From assembly GCA_965247505.1 (NCBI GenBank), contig OZ252020.1:4641182-4705181 (forward strand): DNA of 64,000 nucleotides, in the 5' to 3' direction. The stretch comes from CAIYRG01 sp965247505. GTDB taxonomy: Bacteria; Pseudomonadota; Alphaproteobacteria; Micropepsales; Micropepsaceae. Shown piece after piece: positions 50,552-57,843 of the stretch. Made by a program: the position numbers and the translations under genes. The notes below the pieces were generated by a model. It was not told the DNA's origin, made no database searches, and saw nothing but the letters and a program-made list of their open reading frames with translations. How positions within the stretch are numbered: the stretch's first letter is position 1; each line of letters begins with the position of its first letter.

Positions 50552-51382
50552 TCATTGCGGCACTTGAATCCACGGGATGGCGGAACCGGGAAGCATTGTG
50601 GTTGGGAGCACTCCGTTCCACTTCTCGGCGGCGACAAGCCCGACAAGCTGGGGATTATTCTGTAGCGCTTGCCCGCGGGCATCGATGGCTGCCGCCTCCG
50701 CGTTACCAGCAAGGCGAACTCTCTCTGCCGCTGCCGTTGCTTGAATGACAACGATCTCGGCTTCAACTTGTTCGCGCAGGGCATTCTGCTGAAGTCGTTG
50801 GACTTCGACCTCAGCCAGCATGCGCTGTTCAACACTGTTTTCGTAGGCATCAGAGAAGTCGATGTTTTCAATTTGGACCCTCTCGATGACGAGTGGCCCA
50901 TCGATGTTGTCTCTGATCGCTTGTTCGACTTCTAAATTAAGTCGTGCACGCTCCTGCACCGCTGCCACTGCGTTGAATTGTCCGAACACATTGCGCACCT
51001 GCTCATTGGCGGTGGGCAGTACAAGACGGTTGAGCATATTTTCGATGGATTGATATTCGCCATAGAGCGCCATCGGGTCCGACACGCGATAATTCACGCT
51101 TACGGCAATATTAGCAGGCTGTTGGTCTCGGCTGTACGTTGCCATTGCCGTTTGGTCGGCCCAGCGGATGACATGCGTCTGAACGCTGATTGTCTGAACA
51201 GTGTCAATGAGCGGTACTTTGAAGTGCAAGCCAGGATCGGAAAGAGATTTGACTGCGCCATTGCGCAAGAGAACGCCACGCTCCGTCTCATCGACGGTGT
51301 ACCAAGAAAACGATACGACGGACAGTAACAGTAGCGAACCGATGCCGGCCGCGACCAATTGTGCAATATGCTGAGGGTTCAT
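50552..51382 (-). CDS. SPFH/Band-7 (prohibitin/HflC-like) membrane protein
   Basis: 276 residues. N-terminal helix (IAQLVAAGIGSLLLLSVVSF) then a Band-7/SPFH domain: YTVDETERGVLLRNGAVKSL, PGLHFKVPLIDTVQTISVQT, VSVNYRVSDPMALYGEYQSI and AVAAVQERARLNLEVEQAIR. An Ala/Glu-rich coiled coil with EIVVIQATAAAERVRLAGNA follows. It oligomerises in the inner membrane; relatives control membrane proteases such as FtsH or organise membrane domains. The layout with a conserved IPWIQVPQ end is closest to stand-alone prohibitin-like proteins rather than the hflK-hflC pair; no partner gene is present. Complete, between IS6-B scraps. Confidence 0.85.
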   Translation of the reverse strand: MNPQHIAQLVAAGIGSLLLLSVVSFSWYTVDETERGVLLRNGAVKSLSDPGLHFKVPLIDTVQTISVQTHVIRWADQTAMATYSRDQQPANIAVSVNYRVSDPMALYGEYQSIENMLNRLVLPTANEQVRNVFGQFNAVAAVQERARLNLEVEQAIRDNIDGPLVIERVQIENIDFSDAYENSVEQRMLAEVEVQRLQQNALREQVEAEIVVIQATAAAERVRLAGNAEAAAIDARGQALQNNPQLVGLVAAEKWNGVLPTTMLPGSAIPWIQVPQ

Positions 51383-51494
51383 TTATTTGCCTTTCGCGTT
51401 ATAAGTTTTTCTGCGTGGCTCGCGGCTTCTTCTGCGTTTCATCAACGTGCCGCCCAGTCGATGATGGAATAGACACTTGCAGCGGCATTGTCAC

Positions 51495-51620
51495 GGCATT
51501 GTCAGACTAATTGGGCTGGACCTGCAGAACCTTCAATTGATGACCTCTAGGCTGCAAGGTGCCGCCATTCGGCCAGGGCGTCGGCCCGGTCCTGCTTGAA
51601 AATGTCGCGACGGTTGAGAT
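51495..51620 (-). mobile_element. IS6-B 3' fragment cut by IS6-A copy 5
   Basis: Left-edge end GGCATTGTCAGACTAATTGG and about 105 bp of transposase end. A second partial end (GGCATTGTCA at 51484) directly precedes it. The junction to IS6-A falls at GAGATGGCGTTG, where both elements share GGCGTTG. Confidence 0.75.
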
Positions 51621-52425
51621 GGCGTTGTCACGTTATTGAACGGTAATAACGAGAATTTAGCACGGAGGTCCTACTCAAACGGCAGCGGTGACGGTTTGCC
51701 ACAGGCTCATTGCTTGGTTGCGAAACTGGCGCAATGTCTTTCGGGAAATCAGATGACGTTGGACGTTGAAGGTGTTGTAGACGGTGGCGTGTGTAGAGAG
51801 AAATCGCTGCGCTGATCGAGCCGATTTGAAACGTTGCATTCGTCGTTCGCGTTGCCGTACCGGCAAGTGAGAATTCTCCGCCCGGTTGTTCTTCCTGCCA
51901 CCAAAATCATGGTGCTTTGTAAGGCCTAAATCCTTCAGAGCAGCACCATAAGATGGCAGTTTGTCTGTGACGAAGGCATCAGGGACAAACCTTTGCTTTT
52001 TCAACAGTTTACGCATCAACTTAAGCGCTGCATTCTTGTTTCTGCGTGACTGAACAAGGATATCCAGCACTTCGCCTTCGCTATCGACAGCACGCCATAG
52101 ATACATCCGCTTTCCGGCGATGGACACGAACACCTCATCGAGGTGCCACCGGGCGTCTGGTCGAGGGCGCGTTGTCCTCAGTCTCCGGGCGTAGGCCTGT
52201 CCAAACTTCAATGCCCAGCGCCGCACCGTTTCGTAAGAAACATCTATACCACGTTCGACAAGCAGATCTTCGACGTCTCGGTAGCTGAGGGGAAACCGGT
52301 AATACAGCCAGACGGCGTGCTGAATGATCACCGGTGGAAATCGGTATCGGGCATAGGAGATTTTCTGCATCTAGCGACATTAAAGCGCCATCAGCAGCAG
52401 GTCACCCTGTTAATGTGACAGCACC
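51621..52425 (-). mobile_element. IS6-A copy 5 (805 bp)
   Basis: Complete, with ends as in copy 1. Left neighbour is IS6-B, right neighbour an unknown gene fragment. No target duplication. Confidence 0.85.
51675..52370 (-). CDS. IS6 family transposase (IS6-A copy 5), intact
   Basis: 231 residues, normal start MQKISYARYRFPPVIIQHAV, DDE motifs intact. Almost identical to copy 1, with the C-terminus WQTVTAAV instead of WQTATAAV. Confidence 0.9.
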   Translation of the reverse strand: MQKISYARYRFPPVIIQHAVWLYYRFPLSYRDVEDLLVERGIDVSYETVRRWALKFGQAYARRLRTTRPRPDARWHLDEVFVSIAGKRMYLWRAVDSEGEVLDILVQSRRNKNAALKLMRKLLKKQRFVPDAFVTDKLPSYGAALKDLGLTKHHDFGGRKNNRAENSHLPVRQRERRMQRFKSARSAQRFLSTHATVYNTFNVQRHLISRKTLRQFRNQAMSLWQTVTAAV

Positions 52426-52765
52426 TCCTGCAGGTCACCTAGGGATTTTCTCCGGTACTCGCCGATCGTGAGTTCCTTTGGGGCATCCCGGTCCAGATCC
52501 TGCATCCTTTTCCATGCCATCCGTTCATAGTTCTTCGATACGGATACGTCGGGATCGATGATCCGAGTGAGGCGAGGCCCTGCATCTTCCGGCCTCGTCA
52601 CTCGCAGGTGCTCGATGCGGAAGTCCGCCTCGTTCCGGTACGCCGATCGCACTTGGAACGCTGACCTCCAACCCACTTTGCCCTCACCGACGTCATGGAA
52701 CTCGATCCGGACGCGGCTCGCGACCTCATGGGTGGTCTGGGATTGCAGCACCTTCTCGTAATACT
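52426..52765 (-). pseudogene. internal fragment of an unrecognised gene
   Basis: A continuous minus-strand frame fills the gap between IS-C copy 6 (removing the start) and IS6-A copy 5 (removing the end): YEKVLQSQTTHEVASRVRIE, FHDVGEGKVGWRSAFQVRSA and DAPKELTIGEYRRKSLGDLQ. Composition and codon use look like a real protein. I do not recognise the family. Confidence 0.5.
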
Positions 52766-53884
52766 TGTGTGTACCGAAAAGTCGATTCAGCTGGGAACTG
52801 GGGAAGACTCGCATGAGGAGGCCGACTCAGCCCATTCTTTGGGGCGATGCTGAAGGTCCTACTGACGATCTATTTTGCATTTCGGAGCGCCTTTAAGTCT
52901 CAGTCCCAGCTTGAGGCGGAGATTGTCAGCCTGCGTCATCAGCTGAACATCGCCCTCAGGAAGCGTTTGTGCCGGGTCCAATTATCGAACTTTGATCGCT
53001 CCTTCTTGGTCGGGATATCTCGGGCCTTTCCGACGGTTCTTGAAAGTGTGAAAGTCGTGCGGCCGGAAACGGTCACCCGCTGGCACCGGCAAGGGGTTCG
53101 GCGTTATTGGTGCTGGAGGTCCCCCGGTCTGCGCCTCGGACGCCCCAAGATCGATAAAGAACTTCGTGATTTGATACAGCGCATGTGTAGGGAGAATCCC
53201 TTGTGGGGATCTCCAAGAATCCATGGAGAATTATTGAAGCTCGGCTTCTCGGTCGCTCAATCGACGGTCGCGAAATACATGCTCCGACGACCTCCCTTCC
53301 GGGGAGGACAAAGCTGGACGACCTTCCTTCTGAATCAGGCTGAAGGCATCGCCTCGATAGACTTATTCACAGTTCCAACTTTCTTGTTCGAAGAGCTCTA
53401 CGTGTTCGTCGTCCTGAATCATGCCCGACGTAAGATTGTCCTTCTGACGGTTACGGGCGAGCCCACCGCGATGTGGCTTGCTCAACAAATCACGGAAGCC
53501 TTTCCATGGGATTCAGCGCCAAAATTCTTAATTAGAGACAACGACGTGAAGTTCGGTGGCGTCTTCAAGCGACGCGTTCGTGCGATGGGTATTCGAGACC
53601 GACCAACGAGCTTTCGATCGCCTTGGCAAAACGGCCATACTGAGCGCGTCATCGGAACTATACGTCGGGAGTGTTTGGACCACGTGATCGTGGTCAACGA
53701 TACCCATTTGCGCCGAGTGCTCTCGGCCTATGTTCAGTACTACAATGACGCCCGGACACACCGGTCCTTGGCCAAAGATTCCCCCCACCCGCGCCCCATC
53801 GAGCGCACCGGGACCGTCACCGCACACCCAATTCTGGGCGGCCTACACCACAGGTATGCGAGAATCTAATTTTCGGTACACACA
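52766..53884 (+). mobile_element. IS-C copy 6 (1119 bp, intact)
   Basis: Perfect TGTGTGTACC ends and an uninterrupted transposase. Of the six copies this is the only one without a visible lesion. The other copies lie in the opposite orientation. Confidence 0.9.
52847..53869 (+). CDS. IS-C transposase (integrase-core DDE), intact
   Basis: 340 residues. N-terminal part MLKVLLTIYFAFRSAFKSQS then QLEAEIVSLRHQLNIALRKR. HTH region PKIDKELRDLIQRMCRENPL, WGSPRIHGELLKLGFSVAQS. The rve core has Asp in GIASIDLFTVPTF, Asp in LIRDNDVKFGGVF and Glu in NGHTERVIGTIRRECLDHVI. The C-terminus ends GGLHHRYARI. The single-ORF layout and sequence style place it with the widespread integrase-core transposases related to IS3/IS481; I do not know the exact ISfinder name. 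Confidence 0.9.
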   Translation: MLKVLLTIYFAFRSAFKSQSQLEAEIVSLRHQLNIALRKRLCRVQLSNFDRSFLVGISRAFPTVLESVKVVRPETVTRWHRQGVRRYWCWRSPGLRLGRPKIDKELRDLIQRMCRENPLWGSPRIHGELLKLGFSVAQSTVAKYMLRRPPFRGGQSWTTFLLNQAEGIASIDLFTVPTFLFEELYVFVVLNHARRKIVLLTVTGEPTAMWLAQQITEAFPWDSAPKFLIRDNDVKFGGVFKRRVRAMGIRDRPTSFRSPWQNGHTERVIGTIRRECLDHVIVVNDTHLRRVLSAYVQYYNDARTHRSLAKDSPHPRPIERTGTVTAHPILGGLHHRYARI

Positions 53885-54838
53885 CCACCTTTTATCGCTG
53901 GTACGATCGCTTTCTGGCCTTTGGCGACGCCGGTCTTGAGGATCGCAACAGCAGCCCGGGCCGGGTGTGGAACCGGATCCCGGATGATGTCCGGGGGCAG
54001 ATCATCGATCTTGCCCTGGAGGAGACGCAACTGTCGCCCCGGGAACTGGCCGTCAGGTTTACGGACACCAGGGGCTACTTTGTCTCGGAAGCCTCGGTTT
54101 ACCGGCTTCTCAAGGCCCACGGCCTGATCACCAGCCCCGCTTTCGTGGTCATCAAGGCAGCCGATGAGTTCCGCGACAAGACCACGGCGCCGAACCAGCT
54201 GTGGCAGACCGACTTCACCTATCTCAAGGTCATCGGCTGGGGCTGGTTTTACCTGTCGACCATCCTGGACGACTATTCCCGCTACATAATTGCTTGGAAG
54301 CTCTGCACCAACATGACGGCGGACGATGTGACGGCAACACTGAAGTTGGCGCTAGAAGCCTCAGGCTGCAATCGCGCCAATGTCGTCCACAAGCCGAGGC
54401 TGCTCAGCGACAACGGCTCGTCCTATATCTCCGGCGATCTGGCTGAATGGCTCGAGGACCACGGTATGGATCACGTTCGGGGCGCACCGTATCACCCGCA
54501 AACCCAGGGCAAGATCGAGCGCTGGCATCAAACGCTGAAGAACCGGATCCTGCTTGAAAATTATTATCTACCCGGCGATCTCGAAAACCAGATCAGCGCC
54601 TTCGTCGATCACTACAACAACCAACGCTACCACGAGAGCATCGGCAACGTAACTCCAGCCGACGCCTACTTTGGACGCCACACCGCCATCATCGAAAAGA
54701 GAAAAAGGATCAAAAAACTGACCACCCAAAACCGCCGCTTGAACCATCAACGCCAAGCGGCTTAACATCAAACAAAGATGAGCCAGATCCTCCCTTATGA
54801 AACACGCTCAACAGTCCCATTTGTTTTGATGACGGACA
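53885..54838 (+). mobile_element. IS-D element, 5' end missing
   Basis: Right end TGTCCGTCATCAAAACAAAT read inward from about 54838. The 5' part was replaced by IS-C copy 6. It abuts an inverted IS30 remnant. Confidence 0.7.
53887..54765 (+). pseudogene. IS-D transposase (IS3/IS481-like rve), 5' truncated
   Basis: The frame is open from the IS-C border (TFYRWYDRFLAFGDAGLEDR), with a first ATG at 53965. The HTH part (LSPRELAVRFTDTRGYFVSE) precedes the rve core with Asp in LWQTDFTYLKVIGWGW, Asp in LLSDNGSSYISG and Glu in QGKIERWHQTLKNRI. It ends RRLNHQRQAA. The catalytic domain is complete, but the native start is missing. Confidence 0.8.
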
Positions 54839-55015
54839 CGCTGGTCGGATCCCACCAGAGGGCGACAGCTGGCCACGAATCGACGAGGAGGGCTTGCCAA
54901 AACCCCGCCCGATCGCCTTCAGCGATTCACCCCGAGCCCAGCGATCCCACACCTCTGCCTTCTCTAACGCACTGAAACCGTAACGACTTCTTTGATCCTC
55001 AATTTCTTGATCCAT
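54839..55015 (-). pseudogene. IS30 family transposase, N-terminal fragment
   Basis: MDQEIEDQRSRYGFSALEKA then WDRWARGESLKAIGRGFGKP matches the start of IS30 copy 1 (48522). About 58 codons remain before the frame runs into IS-D. Confidence 0.8.
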
Positions 55016-55073
55016 CGAACACTCTATCTCTTCTTCTTAAGATAAAGTGTTGCGTCCATCGCTTGAGACCACC
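54839..55073 (-). mobile_element. IS30 copy 2, terminal fragment
   Basis: End GGTGGTCTCAAGCGATGG read inward from 55073, plus the transposase start. Cut at about 54839 by the end of IS-D. Confidence 0.75.
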
Positions 55074-55107
55074 CGCCGAAAGATGGGGTAATCGGCCGGC
55101 GCTCTTA

Positions 55108-55172
55108 TCTCTGACGATCATGCCCGGTCGGCCATAACGCTTCATGGCACGTTTAAGGAACTCAAGCGCGGC
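55108..55172 (-). mobile_element. IS6-type internal fragment
   Basis: Reads as the second-Asp region of an IS6-B/C transposase in minus orientation (GRPRYAMKR-like, then LKELK). It is interrupted directly by MITE-A copy 4. Confidence 0.55.
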
Positions 55173-55334
55173 GGCATTGTCAGACTAAAATCGTATGTTA
55201 GAATTTTCCCGTTGTTGAGCCAGCTTCGTCGCCCGTTCTTGTCCGGTCTAAGCCAGACAAAACATGTTTTTGCGCCCTGAAATCCCCAAAAGGGACAGAG
55301 AGAGACGACCAAGAAGATTTAGTCTGACAATGCC
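55173..55334. repeat. MITE-A copy 4 (162 bp)
   Basis: Ends GGCATTGTCAGACTAAAA and, inverted, GGCATTGTCAGACTAAAT. The right end is therefore closer to IS6-B than in the other copies. No target duplication (AGCGCGGC and ATTTGGCA). Confidence 0.85.
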
Positions 55335-55348
55335 ATTTGGCAGCATGA

Positions 55349-55468
55349 TCAGAAACCGGAAGACACCTTAACTCTGCTGACAACCTGTCCAACAAACCAG
55401 GACCACCCCAGAGTATCTGGCCTTAAGGTTTTCATCCTGCGCTCTGAGACAGGAATCACTTTACTCAT
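55349..55468 (-). CDS. small protein of unknown function downstream of the TbpB-like gene
   Basis: 39 residues, MSKVIPVSERRMKTLRPDTL then GWSWFVGQVVSRVKVSSGF. GGAG lies 9 bases upstream, and it starts 24 bp after the TbpB-like gene on the same strand. It may be the start of a longer gene cut short near MITE-A4. I do not recognise it. Confidence 0.4.
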   Translation of the reverse strand: MSKVIPVSERRMKTLRPDTLGWSWFVGQVVSRVKVSSGF

Positions 55469-55492
55469 GATTTTGCGCTCCTTTTCAATGGT

Positions 55493-56452
55493 TTAGTCAC
55501 GTCGCGCACCGAAGCTGCCAATGATTTCATTACGCTGGAAAAGCCCGCTATTGCTCTGGAACACCCCGCCCACTTCCTCATGATTTGGCCCGTAGAACGT
55601 GCCGTGAAGGCTGTCGGACCCAAAGCGCCCGTCATCTCCTATGCTGAGCTCGGACCATTGCATTGCGTCGAGGCCGATCCCGGTGTCGAGGGCGAAGATG
55701 TTGGTGAATGCGACATCGAGGTCGATGGCCGCGAAATCCACAATGACGCTGGCGTCGCCCTGGACGGGGCTGTCGGTGTCCACGTCCGCGCCGACCATCA
55801 CCCCTGTCCAGGTGGCGGAACCGCCTACCGGCGGCGATCCTGCGGCATTGCCGAAGGATATACCGGAGACGATGGCATGGCCGCCGCCGGACGCGAACTC
55901 GACAAGCGCAGCATCGGCGGCAAAGGCATTGTGAGCCATCCACGCGCCATACCCGAAGGCGTCTATTATGGTGCCGTCGTCCTCAATGACGGTTTCCCTG
56001 GACTGCACCATTTCGATACCGTTCCGGGTCATGACCGGCTGATATTCGACCGAGAGAAAGTCGGTCTCCCCGAGGATGATCTGTCCGTCCTCGGTATAGC
56101 AGGTGGAACCGCTGCAGACCGTGGAAATATTGCCGAGGGCATTTGAGCCCAGGATATGAAAGTTGGTCGCCAGCAGGGTGTCGGCCCTGGCTTTGATGTT
56201 CTCGTGGCGCCCTGCGATCAGCTCGGAGCTGATCGGGGACGGCGCCCTGCCGCCAGTGAGATCCCTGGCGCCTTCAGGGTGTATCAGCCATGGAACGTCC
56301 GGGTAGGTCGGCCCTACGACGGCAGGCTCGGGCGGGTCGATGATGGGCGGCGGCCGAGGCCGCGGTACCGGCGGGGAAACGGACGATCCGCCGCCGCACG
56401 CGGCAAGAAACAGCAAGCCAAGCGGCACCGCGCCGCATTTTGTAAGGTTCAT
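55493..56452 (-). CDS. surface lipoprotein with TbpB-like C-terminal barrel
   Basis: 319 residues. Lipoprotein signal (AVPLGLLFLAAC, Cys19), a proline-rich linker (PPVPRPRPPPIIDPPEPA), an unassigned middle (SGSTCYTEDGQIILGETDFL) and a C-terminal region typical of transferrin-binding-protein-B-like barrels: ASVIVDFAAIDLDVAFTN, LHGTFYGPNHEEVGGVFQSN and IIGSFGARRD. Such lipoproteins are surface-exposed and often Slam-exported, and can capture metal-carrying ligands for a TonB-dependent receptor. A TonB receptor gene lies 1.4 kb upstream on the same strand, separated by IS6-C and MITE-B. No Slam gene is visible in the window. Confidence 0.75.
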   Translation of the reverse strand: MNLTKCGAVPLGLLFLAACGGGSSVSPPVPRPRPPPIIDPPEPAVVGPTYPDVPWLIHPEGARDLTGGRAPSPISSELIAGRHENIKARADTLLATNFHILGSNALGNISTVCSGSTCYTEDGQIILGETDFLSVEYQPVMTRNGIEMVQSRETVIEDDGTIIDAFGYGAWMAHNAFAADAALVEFASGGGHAIVSGISFGNAAGSPPVGGSATWTGVMVGADVDTDSPVQGDASVIVDFAAIDLDVAFTNIFALDTGIGLDAMQWSELSIGDDGRFGSDSLHGTFYGPNHEEVGGVFQSNSGLFQRNEIIGSFGARRD

Positions 56453-56464
56453 GGGATTCTCTGG

Positions 56465-56668
56465 TTAGCAGGGCAGGGCTCCGATCATGTCCCGGATGTC
56501 GCGCATGTGGGCGGCGATCTGAAGCGAATAGGGCGTGTCCATGGCGCGAAGGCGCTACTCCAGCGTGCGCGCCAGCACGCGCTCCGGAGTCGGGTTGACG
56601 CCGACAACGTCCCAGCACCACCTGTTCCAGCCGATTTCTACCGTGACGAGATCATTCTTCCTGGCCAT
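56465..56668 (-). pseudogene. small gene with internal TAG, upstream of the TbpB-like gene
   Basis: From an ATG behind AGGGAGGAAG the frame reads MARKNDLVTVEIGWNRWCWD then VVGVNPTPERVLARTLE, then TAG (56555-56557). It continues RLRAMDTPYSLQIAAHMRDI, RDMIGALPC to a TAA at 56465, 12 bp before the TbpB-like start. The quality of both halves suggests one 67-residue protein broken by a nonsense mutation. Family not recognised. Confidence 0.5.
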
Positions 56669-56739
56669 GTCTTCCTCCCTCGTAGGCCTGACGATGATGC
56701 GTGAAAAAGTTGTTGTCAATGGTGGCTCACGCCGGTAGC

Positions 56740-57487
56740 GGCATTGTCAGACTAACTGAACCAGACCTAGTGAACCTATAATTGAGAGCCATCAGGTTGC
56801 GAGTTGCTGCCAATCGGCCAGGGCAGCGGCTCGGGCTTGTTTGAAAACATCGCGGCGGTTGAGATGACGTTGGTGGTTGAAATGGTTGTGGATCGAGGCA
56901 TGAACGGAGGCGAATTTCTGCAGGGTCTTAATGTCGCTGAACCGAGCCATCGCCCCTTCCCGTCGTCGGAAGGGCTGATGTGAGTTTTCCGCGCGGTTGT
57001 TCAGCCAACGACCGCATGTCTGGGCGGCTGCATTACAGATCACCTTCATCGCAGCCCTGTATGACTGTAGCCTGTCCGTCACGATCGTGGCCGGTCGGCC
57101 ATCACGCTTCATAGCCTGCTTCAGAAACTCAAGCGCGGCCCGGCGATCCCGCCGTTTTGTGGCAAAGACCTCAAGCACTTCGCCTTCATGATCGACAGCC
57201 CGCCATAGATAATGTGTTTCGCCATTGATGCGGACGAACACCTCATCAAGATGCCAGCGCCAGTTCGACCAGTTGCGCCGGTCTGTCCGCCTCTTCCGGA
57301 TCTCCGAAGCAAACAACGGGCCAAAGCGGTTCCACCAGTACCGTATGGTCTCATGGCAAATGTCTATGCCCCGTTCGAACAGAATATCTTCGACCTGACG
57401 CAACGACAGCGGATAGCGGATATACGTCATCACCGCGAGGCGAATGACCTCAGGCGAACTATTGAAATACCGGAAGGGATTGTACAT
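56740..57487 (-). mobile_element. IS6-C element, left end replaced by MITE-B
   Basis: End GGCATTGTCAGACTAACTG at 56740. The transposase start codon (57485-57487) directly touches the MITE-B end, so the native left end and upstream region are missing. Confidence 0.85.
56792..57487 (-). CDS. IS6 family transposase (IS6-C variant)
   Basis: 231 residues, about 75-80% similar to IS6-B: MYNPFRYFNSSPEVIRLAVM, NWSNWRWHLDEVFVRINGET (Asp), PATIVTDRLQSYRAAMK (Asp) and CGRWLNNRAENSHQPFRRRE (Glu). The coding frame is complete but has no native promoter or ribosome site because MITE-B begins at the base before the ATG. Confidence 0.88.
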   Translation of the reverse strand: MYNPFRYFNSSPEVIRLAVMTYIRYPLSLRQVEDILFERGIDICHETIRYWWNRFGPLFASEIRKRRTDRRNWSNWRWHLDEVFVRINGETHYLWRAVDHEGEVLEVFATKRRDRRAALEFLKQAMKRDGRPATIVTDRLQSYRAAMKVICNAAAQTCGRWLNNRAENSHQPFRRREGAMARFSDIKTLQKFASVHASIHNHFNHQRHLNRRDVFKQARAAALADWQQLAT

Positions 57488-57619
57488 GGCATTGTCAAGT
57501 TAACCGGATTCACTCCGAAATCTCGGTAAATTGTTGATGCCTGCTCTACGCGATTTCAATGGCTTAGCCTCATGGAGAAATGCCGCAAACAGCCTACAAG
57601 CAGTTAACTTGACAATGCC
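57488..57619. repeat. MITE-B, complete (132 bp)
   Basis: Perfect 17-bp inverted ends: GGCATTGTCAAGTTAAC at 57488-57504 and its complement at 57603-57619. The outer ten bases match IS6-B and MITE-A ends (GGCATTGTCA); the inner part differs. Non-coding. Fragments occur at 234-296 and 31725-31760. Confidence 0.85.
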
Positions 57620-57785
57620 GTCCATGCTTCGATCCACAACCATTTCAGCCACCAACGCCATCTCAACCGCCGCGACATATTCAAACAAGCCCGAGCCGCG
57701 GCGATGGCCGAGTGGCGTCAACTTGCTGCCTAGAGGTCCTCAATTGAAGGTTCTGCAGGTCCAACCCATTTAGTCTGACAATGCC
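57620..57785 (+). mobile_element. IS6-B 3' fragment
   Basis: Encodes SMLRSTTISA-frame shadow of ASIHNHFSHQRHLNRRDIFK then QARAAAMAEWRQLAA on the plus strand, followed by the right end ending GTCTGACAATGCC at 57785. Confidence 0.75.
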
Positions 57786-57843
57786 AAAGCGGAAGTCCCA
57801 TGCTGCAGTGCAGGAGTCCAAATCTAGAGCAGGAACAAGTTTC

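Noticed and set aside
31391..55334. Regularly built short repeats considered as a CRISPR array.
   Set aside because: The repeats are 163-bp elements with inverted ends scattered over 24 kb, and the 102-bp repeats are coding; no repeat-spacer array or cas gene is present.
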